A stretch of DNA of 12,410 bases, from positions 1 through 12,410 of the forward strand of contig JAMONA010000019.1 of the NCBI GenBank assembly GCA_027066795.1. The letters run 5' to 3'. Positions 1 through 6,902 of the stretch are shown here, piece by piece; position 1 is the stretch's first letter, and each line of letters opens with the position of its first letter. The notes beneath the pieces are model-generated. The model searched no databases and was not told the DNA's origin. It saw only the letters and a list, made by a program, of their open reading frames with translations. The position numbers and the translations under genes are program-made. The stretch comes from Candidatus Kaiserbacteria bacterium (GTDB lineage Bacteria; Patescibacteriota; Minisyncoccia; Phycocordibacterales; UBA2100).

Positions 1-1
1 T

Positions 2-568
2 GTGCATCCTGCTACTGTACTACAGGCTATGCCACTTACGGTAACGGCCTTTAAGAGTGCAAAAGACAGATTTGGTGAGGAGGCCTACACATCAGTGCAG
101 TTTGGTGCAGGTGTAAAGAACAAGAAAAACATACTTAAAGCCCAGCAAGGGCAATTTGGTAAATTCGGAGACTTCTCTGAAATTATAGAGGTACGAGACA
201 TGGAGGCAGGAGAGTTAAAAACCGGAGACAAGGTAGAGGTAGACACTTTTGAAGTTGGAGACACTGTGCAGGTAAGTGCCATAAGTAAAGGTAAGGGCTT
301 CCAAGGAGTTGTAAAGCGCCACGGCTTTAAAGGTGGACGCCGCACACACGGTAACAAGCACCACGAGCGTACCCCAGGATCCATCGGAGCTACTGGCCCA
401 GCAAGAGTATTCAAGGGAGTAAGGATGGCCGGACGCATGGGTGGAGAGCGAGTAACTGTTAAGAACCTTAAGGTCTTACAGATTGACAAGGACACCAATA
501 CACTGGTACTCTCTGGTGCAGTACCAGGACGACGCGGTACTCTTATAGAGGTAAGGGCAGCAAAATAA
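2..568 (+). CDS. rplC: 50S ribosomal protein L3, 5'-truncated by the window edge
   Basis: Large-subunit protein L3, an early assembly protein that binds 23S rRNA and reaches towards the peptidyl transferase centre. The visible 188 residues contain the family's core: a glycine/histidine-rich loop with RRTHGNKHHER, then PGSIGATG, then VFKGVRMAGRMG and ERVTVKNL, and the C-terminal GAVPGRRG. The frame is already open at the first bases and the first residues (HPATVLQA) match the interior of L3, so the GTG at position 2 is a sense codon and not the start. About 15-20 N-terminal residues are missing compared with the usual length near 205. It is followed after 4 bases by rplD, as in the S10 operon; rpsJ is expected upstream outside the window. 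Confidence 0.95.
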   Translation: MHPATVLQAMPLTVTAFKSAKDRFGEEAYTSVQFGAGVKNKKNILKAQQGQFGKFGDFSEIIEVRDMEAGELKTGDKVEVDTFEVGDTVQVSAISKGKGFQGVVKRHGFKGGRRTHGNKHHERTPGSIGATGPARVFKGVRMAGRMGGERVTVKNLKVLQIDKDTNTLVLSGAVPGRRGTLIEVRAAK

Positions 569-572
569 TATT

Positions 573-1292
573 ATGAAAGTAGACATATACACAACAAAAG
601 GTAAAAAGAATGGTTCAGCAACAGTAGCTGATGCAGTCTTCGGTGCTGAAAGCAATGATTCACTAGTACACCAGGTGGTTGTGAGCATGCAGTCTAACAA
701 GCGTAATACTATAGCCCACACTAAAGATAGAGGTGACGTACGTGGAGGAGGTAAAAAGCCATGGAAGCAGAAGGGTACTGGTAGAGCACGACATGGCTCA
801 AGCAACTCACCTATATGGAGAGGTGGAGGTGTCACATTTGGCCCTACTAATGACAAGAACTTTAATAAGAAGATCAACAGCAAAATGCGCGCAAGAGCAC
901 TATATGCAACACTCTCAGACAAGGTACGCGCAGGGCAAGTACTGTTTATAGACAAGTTAGCCATAGATGCCCCAAAGACAGCCACAGCCAAGGTTATTAT
1001 AGACACGCTTGCAGGAGTGAAAGGCTTCGAGAAGTTGAATGCAAAATATAATGCTGCTGTTATACTAACTACTCAAAAAGACGACAACGCAGTAAAGAGT
1101 TTTGCTAACTTTAGCAACGTAACAATTAAAGAGGTGCGCAACGCTAACCCAGTAGATATACTAGGACATAAGACTGTAATAATAGTTGATGGCGAGGCAG
1201 CTAGTGCAGTACTAGAGAGCAGGGTTGCCACAAAAACACCTGTAGAGGACAAAAAACCAGCAAAGAAGGCGGTTAAGAAAACAGACAAATAA
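573..1292 (+). CDS. rplD: 50S ribosomal protein L4 with basic C-terminal tail
   Basis: L4 binds 23S rRNA and sends a long loop into the polypeptide exit tunnel. That loop is clear at residues 57-90: RGGGKKPWKQKGTGRARHG followed by SPIWRGGGVTFGP. At 239 residues it is longer than the usual roughly 205; the excess is largely a C-terminal tail rich in Lys, Ala and Pro (about residues 222-239). In E. coli L4 also represses its own operon; nothing here shows whether that holds, because the operon leader is outside the window. The ATG lies 4 bases after the rplC stop in an AT-rich linker with no Shine-Dalgarno motif and A at -3. The loop wording resembles Parcubacteria L4 as I remember it. Confidence 0.96.
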   Translation: MKVDIYTTKGKKNGSATVADAVFGAESNDSLVHQVVVSMQSNKRNTIAHTKDRGDVRGGGKKPWKQKGTGRARHGSSNSPIWRGGGVTFGPTNDKNFNKKINSKMRARALYATLSDKVRAGQVLFIDKLAIDAPKTATAKVIIDTLAGVKGFEKLNAKYNAAVILTTQKDDNAVKSFANFSNVTIKEVRNANPVDILGHKTVIIVDGEAASAVLESRVATKTPVEDKKPAKKAVKKTDK

Positions 1293-1294
1293 TT

Positions 1295-1615
1295 ATGGCT
1301 GATAAAAAGACACAACAAAATAATTTTGCAAACATGAGGGCCTCAGAGGTGCTACTGCGCCCAAGGCTAACAGAGAAGGCAGTAAATATGATGGAGAGAG
1401 GTGTATACGTATTCGACGTATCGCTACGAGCCAATAAAGTTATGATAGCCAAGGCTGTTAAAGAGGTTTATAAGGTTGAGCCAGTAAAGGTTGCAATAAC
1501 AAGTATAAAAACAAAGAAAAAACGTAACCCTCGTACGGGTAAAGTAGGTATACAGAGCGGAGGTAAGAAGGCCTATATTTATTTAAAGAAGGGCGATAGC
1601 ATATCTATAATGTAA
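1295..1615 (+). CDS. rplW: 50S ribosomal protein L23
   Basis: L23 sits at the exit of the ribosomal tunnel and is the docking site for trigger factor and SRP. The 106-residue protein shows the family's opening LLRPRLTEKA, the middle section FDVSLRANKVMIAKAVKEVY with KVEPVKV, the basic loop TKKKRNPRTGK, and the C-terminal KKAYIYLKKGDSI. A hydrophilic N-terminal lead of about 18 residues precedes the conserved part. The start is 2 bases after the rplD stop, with no Shine-Dalgarno motif and A at -3. Length and position between L4 and L2 are standard. Confidence 0.95.
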   Translation: MADKKTQQNNFANMRASEVLLRPRLTEKAVNMMERGVYVFDVSLRANKVMIAKAVKEVYKVEPVKVAITSIKTKKKRNPRTGKVGIQSGGKKAYIYLKKGDSISIM

Positions 1616-1620
1616 TTATT

Positions 1621-2469
1621 ATGAAAGCACATAAACCAACAACACCAGGACGCAGAGGTATGACACGAATTTCATACAAGTCGGCACTTAGTGGTGACAA
1701 ACCTCTTAAAAAGCTTACAAAGGGCTTTAAACGTGGTACTGGCCGCAATAATGCAGGTAGGATAACTACACGTCACAAGGGAGGAGGTGTGAAGCGTTCA
1801 TACCGTGATATTGACTTTAAGTATGACAAGAGAGACATACCAGCTAAGATAGAAACTATAGAGTATGATCCAAACCGTAGCGCCTTTATAGGAGTAGCAT
1901 TATATGCTGATGGAGAGCGCAGGTACGTGGTAGTCTCTGGTACAACTAAGGTTGACGACACATTTATAGTTTCAGAGTCCAAAGACGTAAAGGTACGCTT
2001 AGGCAATAGATTGCCGATAGGTAACATGTCTGTAGGTACAGTTGTGTACAATGTGGAGGTGAAGCCAGAAGGCGGAGCTAAGCTAGCGCGTAGTGCCGGT
2101 AACTACATAGAGGTTATCGCTCACGATGCTGGATATACACACATTAAGATGCCAAGTAGCGAGGTCCGTAAGGTGCTAAGTACTTGTTGGGCTACTGTAG
2201 GAGAGGTAAGTAACTCTGAGCACAGGCTAGTTGTTATAGGTAAGGCCGGACGCAAGCGCCACATGGGTATAAGGCCTACTGTACGAGGTAGCGCCATGAA
2301 TGCTGTAGACCACCCATATGGTGGTGGTGAGGGTAAGGCAGGGCGTGGACGCAGACGTGCTATATCTAAGTGGGGTAAGCCTACAGGTATAGGGCAGAAG
2401 TCTCGTAGACCTAAGAAATATTCAAATAAGCTTATCGTTAACCGCCGTAAGGTAGGTAAGCGCAAATAG
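1621..2469 (+). CDS. rplB: 50S ribosomal protein L2
   Basis: L2 is one of the most conserved ribosomal proteins; it binds 23S rRNA near the peptidyl transferase centre and helps subunit association. The 282-residue length is typical. Visible marks are the N-terminal KPTTPGRRGM, the RHKGGGVKRSYR segment (residues 51-62), the middle SH3-like region, and the signature MNAVDHPYGGGEG (226-238) that carries the conserved histidine near the active centre. The C-terminus is strongly basic. The gene ends in TAG. In the standard S10 operon rpsS follows directly; here about 2.4 kb containing two unrelated genes lies between them. Confidence 0.97.
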   Translation: MKAHKPTTPGRRGMTRISYKSALSGDKPLKKLTKGFKRGTGRNNAGRITTRHKGGGVKRSYRDIDFKYDKRDIPAKIETIEYDPNRSAFIGVALYADGERRYVVVSGTTKVDDTFIVSESKDVKVRLGNRLPIGNMSVGTVVYNVEVKPEGGAKLARSAGNYIEVIAHDAGYTHIKMPSSEVRKVLSTCWATVGEVSNSEHRLVVIGKAGRKRHMGIRPTVRGSAMNAVDHPYGGGEGKAGRGRRRAISKWGKPTGIGQKSRRPKKYSNKLIVNRRKVGKRK

Positions 2470-2531
2470 ACACTGATAGTACTAACAGAGAGCTGTCAAG
2501 AAAGTTAAGCACTCGTTGTACACAGCCCCCA

Positions 2532-2560
2532 TTTACTTAACCCAAATAAAATTGTTTAAT
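2532..2560 (+). promoter_or_regulatory. candidate sigma70-type promoter for the ATP-grasp pair
   Basis: In the 98-base gap after rplB there is a -35-like TTTACT (2532-2537), a 17-base spacer and a -10-like TTTAAT (2555-2560). The -10 matches TATAAT at five of six positions and the -35 matches TTGACA at four of six. Only seven bases separate the -10 box from the ATG at 2568, so transcription would begin at or next to the start codon, giving a leaderless message. The region is AT-rich, so a chance match is possible. Confidence 0.4.
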
Positions 2561-2567
2561 TTTCTTT

Positions 2568-3881
2568 ATGGCTATTACTAAAACTAAGGCTAGCAACAAA
2601 CCAAAGCAAGTAAGTACAAAAAAGAAGATAGTACTTTTTGTGGGCCCGGTGCCATTAAAGGCAATTCAAAAATGGAAAGAGTCTGAACCGCATACGTGGC
2701 TATTTTATAATTTGCAGAGTACAAAACAAAAGAAAGTTAAGATAGAAGAAGCCAGAAAGGTTTTTGATAAAGTTATACAATGTTCATTCTCAAGTGATGA
2801 CTCTATTACCCGCGCTCTATTACCATTCAGAGATCAAATAGCAGCTATTACTTCGCGTAGTGAGGCAAAGATGTGGTATTTTAAAAGGACTATTCCACAT
2901 GTGCCGTATGTTAAGGCCCCGACGGAAAGTTCGCTGTTATGGGCCACAGACAAAATAGAGATGCGCAAGAGGCTTAGTGCGTATGACTCGACTATAACTC
3001 CTAAATTTATGGTGGTTCGCGATACCTCAGAAGGAGTAGTAAATGAAATAGAGAAGAAGCTTACATATCCAGTAATGGTTAAGCCTACTGGTTTAGTGTC
3101 AAGTATTCTAGTGACTAATTGTTATCATAGAGACGAGTTAGAAGCAGCACTGGAAGCGGTATATAAAAAGGCTGGTATCTTTCATAAAATATATAAGGAG
3201 TTCTATCATGAAGATACACCGCAAGTGTTGGTAGAAGAGTTGATGGATGGAGAGATGTACTCTATAGACGGTGTGGTCAATGGGAAGGGTAGAGTTACAT
3301 GTTATCCACCTGTGCATGTAAAAACTGGTAAACAAATAGGTTTTGATGATTATTTTGGATATCAAAGATTACTGCCCTCACTTCTTAATGAGAAGAGTAT
3401 ACATAGAGCCGAAGATGCAACAAAAAAAGCTGTTCATGCGATTGGTTTGCGATACACCCCGTTCCATATAGAGCTCTTAAAGACTGAAGATGGATGGAAA
3501 ATTATTGAGTTGGGTCCACGGATAGGTGGATACAGACAGGCTATGTACAAGATGAGTTATAACATAGACTGCACAACCAATGACATAAGGACGCGCATGA
3601 TGAAGAAGCCAGAAGTGCCTAAAAGAGTAAAAGGTCATACCGCAGTGTTAAACATCTTTTCAAGGAAAGAAGGACGTATATCTCAGATAAAAGGTATTAT
3701 AAAGCTAAGTACTATTAGTTCAATAGTGAGTATACAGCAAACTAAGAAAGTCGGTGATATTGTTAAATTTGCTAAGAATGGAGGCAAAAGTGTTATCAAT
3801 ATAACTATGTTCAATGTAGATCGTTCAGAACTTTTGGCGGACATAAGACGCATCGAAAATAGCCTGAGTATAGAAGTTTAG
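2568..3881 (+). CDS. ATP-grasp ligase, L-amino-acid-ligase / carboxylate-amine ligase type
   Basis: A 437-residue protein with the layout of ATP-grasp carboxylate-amine ligases, which use ATP to make an acyl phosphate that an amine attacks. A Lys-rich leader of about 20 residues is followed by a preATP-grasp domain beginning KIVLFVGPVP. The ATP-grasp core has the ATP-binding lysine in PVMVKP (168-173), a hinge VLVEELMDGEMYSIDG (220-235), and the metal-binding end FHIEL (299-303) and IIELGPRIGG (312-321). A C-terminal domain (about 355-437) looks like the extra domain of L-amino-acid ligases of the BacD kind. The loop after the ATP-binding lysine reads TGLVSS, not the usual glycine-rich GSxGV type. 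It is followed after 11 bases by a second ATP-grasp gene, and both split the S10 operon. It uses GAA and AT-ending codons more than the ribosomal genes. Substrate unknown; dipeptide synthesis or amino-acid attachment is an inference from the fold. Confidence 0.8.
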   Translation: MAITKTKASNKPKQVSTKKKIVLFVGPVPLKAIQKWKESEPHTWLFYNLQSTKQKKVKIEEARKVFDKVIQCSFSSDDSITRALLPFRDQIAAITSRSEAKMWYFKRTIPHVPYVKAPTESSLLWATDKIEMRKRLSAYDSTITPKFMVVRDTSEGVVNEIEKKLTYPVMVKPTGLVSSILVTNCYHRDELEAALEAVYKKAGIFHKIYKEFYHEDTPQVLVEELMDGEMYSIDGVVNGKGRVTCYPPVHVKTGKQIGFDDYFGYQRLLPSLLNEKSIHRAEDATKKAVHAIGLRYTPFHIELLKTEDGWKIIELGPRIGGYRQAMYKMSYNIDCTTNDIRTRMMKKPEVPKRVKGHTAVLNIFSRKEGRISQIKGIIKLSTISSIVSIQQTKKVGDIVKFAKNGGKSVINITMFNVDRSELLADIRRIENSLSIEV

Positions 3882-3892
3882 CAGTATTTGTT

Positions 3893-4846
3893 ATGGTATA
3901 TAAGAAGTTAACAAATGCTGAATATTTAGAAAAATCAGCTAAAGAATTGGGGGTAAAACAGACTTATAGAGATGGTGCATTTCAAATATTCGAACATAAT
4001 GGAGTTGAGCATAAATTTTTGTCATCTTCTTCAGATGGTAATGATTCTGTTGCTGACAGAGTTTGTAAAAATAAAATAAGAGCAAATAATTTATTAGAGC
4101 ACTGGGGGTACCCAGTAATGCCAAGTATCTTATATACAACAGATGAAGAAGCTCTAGAATTTTTAACAAAACACGGCAAGATAGTGGTAAAACCACTAGA
4201 CTCTTCGTTTGGTAAGGGTGTTACTATAAATATTTTAGATGCTGATGATATGTTTGAGGCTATATCTTTTGCAGTGGACAAAAGCCAGTCAAGTATTGTG
4301 ATGTTACAGAAACAAACAACAGGCACTGATCATCGTATTTTAGTTATAGGTCAGAAAGAGGTGTTTGTTATGAAGAAAAATACGCCAATACTATTAGGAG
4401 ATGGTGTTAGCACTATTCGCGAATTGGTAGATGGTGAAAATAGTAAGCGCCTTAGAAGTTTTGAGGTACATAAACCCTTGGAGATAACAGATAGAGTTAA
4501 CACATTGTTACAAAAACTAAATCTCTCGGAAGATACAGTTCTAAGCTCTGGAGAAAAAATGGAATGGGATATGGCAGTCGGAGTTGAACAATATAGGATA
4601 ATGGAGGAGGTTGCTGACGATACTATAGATATAATAAAGCAGGTATCGGTAGAAATATCTAGTAAACTAGGCATGGATTTAATAGGGTTAGACATTATGA
4701 CTGATGATATCTCAGACATCAACTGTCCGTATACTATTGTTGAAATAAACAGTAACCCAGGGCTTTCTTGGCATATGAAGCCCGCCGTAGGGAAAAGTTA
4801 TAATGTGGCAGAGGCCTTACTTAAACACACATTCGGTATTGAGTAA
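3893..4846 (+). CDS. stand-alone CphA/GshAB-like ATP-grasp ligase
   Basis: A 317-residue ATP-grasp protein closely resembling the ATP-grasp domain of cyanophycin synthetase and bifunctional glutathione synthetases. Key stretches are IVVKPLDSSFGKGVTINI (97-114) with ATP-binding K100, TGTDHRILVIG (143-153), GDGVSTIRELVD (169-180), GLDIM (265-269) and the metal-binding EINSNPGLSWH (284-294). The N-terminal 60 residues are short and variable. The Mur-ligase-like half that cyanophycin synthetase needs for its second addition is absent, so this is not CphA itself; a single amino-acid or peptide ligation is more likely. It probably shares a transcript with the preceding ATP-grasp gene (11-base gap). 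By hand count it has 15 GAA to 10 GAG, against 2 to 9 in rplB. The start has neither a Shine-Dalgarno motif nor the A at -3 common to its neighbours. Alternative: a RimK-like enzyme that modifies a protein tail. Confidence 0.8.
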   Translation: MVYKKLTNAEYLEKSAKELGVKQTYRDGAFQIFEHNGVEHKFLSSSSDGNDSVADRVCKNKIRANNLLEHWGYPVMPSILYTTDEEALEFLTKHGKIVVKPLDSSFGKGVTINILDADDMFEAISFAVDKSQSSIVMLQKQTTGTDHRILVIGQKEVFVMKKNTPILLGDGVSTIRELVDGENSKRLRSFEVHKPLEITDRVNTLLQKLNLSEDTVLSSGEKMEWDMAVGVEQYRIMEEVADDTIDIIKQVSVEISSKLGMDLIGLDIMTDDISDINCPYTIVEINSNPGLSWHMKPAVGKSYNVAEALLKHTFGIE

Positions 4847-4853
4847 TAACCGT

Positions 4854-4882
4854 TTGACTTAGGGACTATTTCCGTGTAAGAT
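4854..4882 (+). promoter_or_regulatory. sigma70-type promoter driving rpsS and the second half of the operon
   Basis: TTGACT (4854-4859), a 17-base spacer and TAAGAT (4877-4882) form a strong housekeeping-type promoter: five of six matches at each box and ideal spacing. It lies in the 46-base gap between the second ATP-grasp gene and rpsS. The -10 box ends only 10 bases before the rpsS ATG at 4893, so the expected start point leaves a leader of a few bases. This would let rpsS to rplS be transcribed independently of the inserted pair. Confidence 0.7.
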
Positions 4883-4892
4883 AGCGCGCATT

Positions 4893-5216
4893 ATGACACG
4901 ATCAGTAAAAAAAGGACCATACGTATATGACAAGCTTCTTAAGAAGATTGCAGCCCAAAGCCCCGACGGTGGAGCTATAAAAACTTGGGCACGTAACAGC
5001 CAGATACACCCTGATTTTGTAGGCTATACATTTGGAGTACACAACGGTAAAGATTTTATAGATGTACTAGTAAGTGAGGAGATGGTAGGGCACAGGCTAG
5101 GAGAATTCTCTCCTACTAAGCGCTTCGGTCGCCATGGAGGTAAGATGCAGAAGGAGCTAGACCAGAAGAAACGTCAAACAGAAATTGACGCAGCTAAGTC
5201 AGCCAAGGCCGCATAA
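4893..5216 (+). CDS. rpsS: 30S ribosomal protein S19
   Basis: S19 sits in the head of the small subunit with S13 and contacts the A-site tRNA region. The opening [10 protein letters not shown] is diagnostic, followed by [24 protein letters not shown], then [23 protein letters not shown]. At 107 residues it is about 15 longer than the usual 92; the extra part is a charged, Lys/Ala-rich C-terminal tail after about residue 85. It restarts the S10 operon after the inserted ATP-grasp genes and has its own promoter immediately upstream. The start ATG has A at -3 and no Shine-Dalgarno motif. Confidence 0.96.
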   Translation: MTRSVKKGPYVYDKLLKKIAAQSPDGGAIKTWARNSQIHPDFVGYTFGVHNGKDFIDVLVSEEMVGHRLGEFSPTKRFGRHGGKMQKELDQKKRQTEIDAAKSAKAA

Positions 5217-5230
5217 TTAAATTAAGTATA

Positions 5231-5554
5231 ATGAAAGCCTTTCTTAAAAACCACGACCAAACACCACGCAAGACTCGTCTTGTAGCAGACCTGGTAAGAG
5301 GTAAGGAGGTAGAGCATGCAAGGGCAGTACTGAGCTTCACAGACAAGAAGTCAGCAATAGCAATAAAGGCCCTTATAGAGTCTGCTATTGCAAATGCTAA
5401 GAGTCTTGGTACAGACGTATCTAGACTTTTTATAAAAGAGATAAGAGTAGACGAGGGTATTAAGCTAAGGCGTTGGAGACCAAGAGAGAGAGGTCGAGCA
5501 GCACCGTTTAAAAGGAGGGCCTCTAAGATAAGCCTAACTCTAGGAGAAAAATAA
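5231..5554 (+). CDS. rplV: 50S ribosomal protein L22
   Basis: L22 contacts all domains of 23S rRNA and its beta-hairpin lines the exit tunnel next to L4. The 107-residue product shows TPRKTRLVADLVRGKEVEHA near the N-terminus, an IKALIESAIANAKSLG helix, and the C-terminal hairpin region with LRRWRPRERGRAAPFKRRASKI. Length is typical. The linker from rpsS is 14 AT-rich bases without a Shine-Dalgarno motif; A is at -3. Confidence 0.96.
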   Translation: MKAFLKNHDQTPRKTRLVADLVRGKEVEHARAVLSFTDKKSAIAIKALIESAIANAKSLGTDVSRLFIKEIRVDEGIKLRRWRPRERGRAAPFKRRASKISLTLGEK

Positions 5555-5563
5555 ACAAATATT

Positions 5564-6244
5564 ATGACACACACAGTACATCCATATGCACATAGATTAG
5601 GAATAATTCGAGACTGGAAGTCACGATGGTTTTCTAATAGCAAGGCAGGTTATCGTAATAACCTGAAGGTTGATACTGGTGTACGAGAGTTCTTAACTAA
5701 GAAGCTCCGTGGTATGTATATAGATACTGTAGAGATAGAGCGCGACAGGACAGAGGTAAGAGTAACTATCAAAACATCTCGCCCGGGTATGATTATTGGT
5801 CGTGAGGGAGATGGTAGCAAGCAGCTACAAAAGGAGGTAGAGAAAGTTGTACGTAAGGCATTAGCGGGGTCTGGTACAGATATGCCTAAGGTTAAGTTAG
5901 ACATTGTAGAGGTGCGCTCTCCAGAGTCTAGGGCTGCTATAGTCGCATATATGATAGCCGAGGGCTTAGAGAATAGACAGCCTTTCCGTAGGGTTATGAA
6001 GCAGACTATAGAGAAGGTTATGGCCAACAGAGATGTACAAGGCGTAAGGATACGTGTATCAGGTCGCCTAGGTGGCGCAGACATGGCACGTAGTGAAGAG
6101 GTGCGTAAGGGCCGAGTACCATTGCAGACAATACGTGCAGATATAGATTATGCTACAGAGTACGCAATGATCCCACAAGGTAAGGTAGGTATAAAGGTGT
6201 GGGTGTACAGAGGTGAGATATTTGAGCAAGATGATAATAAATAA
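5564..6244 (+). CDS. rpsC: 30S ribosomal protein S3
   Basis: S3 lies at the mRNA entry channel of the small subunit and has helicase-associated roles with S4 and S5. The 226 residues contain the N-terminal HPYAHRLGIIRDWKSRWF, a KH domain with the RNA-binding loop GMIIGREG (75-82), and the C-terminal domain with VRIRVSGRLGGADMAR (161-176) and GKVGIKVWVYRGEI near the end. Length is within the normal range. An AGGAG lies 17 bases upstream of the ATG inside rplV, too far to act as a ribosome-binding site. Confidence 0.97.
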   Translation: MTHTVHPYAHRLGIIRDWKSRWFSNSKAGYRNNLKVDTGVREFLTKKLRGMYIDTVEIERDRTEVRVTIKTSRPGMIIGREGDGSKQLQKEVEKVVRKALAGSGTDMPKVKLDIVEVRSPESRAAIVAYMIAEGLENRQPFRRVMKQTIEKVMANRDVQGVRIRVSGRLGGADMARSEEVRKGRVPLQTIRADIDYATEYAMIPQGKVGIKVWVYRGEIFEQDDNK

Positions 6245-6252
6245 TAGTTACC

Positions 6253-6675
6253 ATGTTATTCCCCAAGAAAGTAAAATATAGAAAGTGGCAGACAGGCCGA
6301 AAGAGTGTCGCAAAGCGAAACCGACCCGCAACTCGCGGTACAGAGGTTACGTTTGGTACATTCGGTGTTAAGGCTCTGTCACAGGCTAGAGTAACCTCTA
6401 ACCAGATAGAGGCTACGCGTCGCGTAATAGTACGTACAATTGGTAAAACTGGCAAGATATGGATTCGTGTTTTCCCAGACAGGCCGTACACACGTAAGGC
6501 TTCAGAGGTGGGCATGGGTAAGGGTAAGGGAGACCCAGAAGGTTTTGTATGCGACGTGCGTCCTGGTAGGGTTATGTTTGAGATAGACGGAGTGCCAGAA
6601 GACGTAGCTCGTGAGGCTATGCGTAAAGCAGGTACTAAGTTATCAGTAAAAACAAAAATAGTAACACGCAAATAA
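6253..6675 (+). CDS. rplP: 50S ribosomal protein L16
   Basis: L16 is a late assembly protein that helps form the A-site region of the large subunit. The 140-residue sequence is typical: LFPKKVKYRKWQTGR at the N-terminus, the central FGTFGVKALSQARVTSNQIEA, IWIRVFPDRPYTRKASEVGMGKGKG with the family signature at residues 88-93, and PGRVMFEIDG. It starts 8 bases after rpsC; there is no Shine-Dalgarno motif and A is at -3. Confidence 0.97.
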   Translation: MLFPKKVKYRKWQTGRKSVAKRNRPATRGTEVTFGTFGVKALSQARVTSNQIEATRRVIVRTIGKTGKIWIRVFPDRPYTRKASEVGMGKGKGDPEGFVCDVRPGRVMFEIDGVPEDVAREAMRKAGTKLSVKTKIVTRK

Positions 6676-6679
6676 TATC

Positions 6680-6898
6680 ATGAGTAAGAAAGAAGATTAC
6701 AAAAAGAAAAGCATCAAAGACCTTAATGGTATAATAGCTGATGCCTATAAGACTCTTGGTAACGCACGTTTCGGAGCTGCCGGTAGCCGCTCTAAAAATA
6801 CTCCTGACGGCAAGATAGCCCAGAAAACGATTGCTAGAGCAAAGACAGAGTTAAAAACTAGAGAGATACAAGAGCTTAATGAGCAAACTAACGAGTAA
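6680..6898 (+). CDS. rpmC: 50S ribosomal protein L29
   Basis: L29 is a small two-helix protein beside L23 at the tunnel exit. The 72 residues show the expected lysine-rich start and helical pattern, with LGNARFGAAGSRSKNTPDGKIAQKTIARAKTELKTRE in place of the usual LRFQ...T..L.N..RI..VRR..AR motif. The family match is weaker than for its neighbours, but length and position between L16 and S17 are decisive. The ATG is 4 bases after the rplP stop in an AATATC linker that recurs before rpsQ. Confidence 0.88.
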   Translation: MSKKEDYKKKSIKDLNGIIADAYKTLGNARFGAAGSRSKNTPDGKIAQKTIARAKTELKTREIQELNEQTNE

Positions 6899-6902
6899 TA
6901 TC

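Noticed and set aside
2..4. GTG at position 2 as the rplC start
   Set aside because: The residues that follow align with the interior of L3 and the conserved N-terminus is missing, so the gene continues upstream of the window.
2488..2542. Inverted repeats GCTGT/ACAGC and GTTAAG/CTTAAC after rplB, as a terminator or regulatory hairpin
   Set aside because: The stems are 5 and 6 bp with loops over 20 bases, they interleave rather than nest, and no T-run follows. Such short repeats are expected by chance.
2470..4892. ATP-grasp pair as cargo of a mobile element
   Set aside because: I saw no transposase, integrase, inverted terminal repeats or duplicated target sequence in the two flanking gaps.
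6153..6671. Long antisense open frame opposite rpsC/rplP, and similar antisense frames across the window
   Set aside because: Each lies opposite a highly conserved gene, shows no recognisable domain and reads as low-complexity Ser/Leu/Thr-rich protein, the usual shadow of codon bias on the sense strand.
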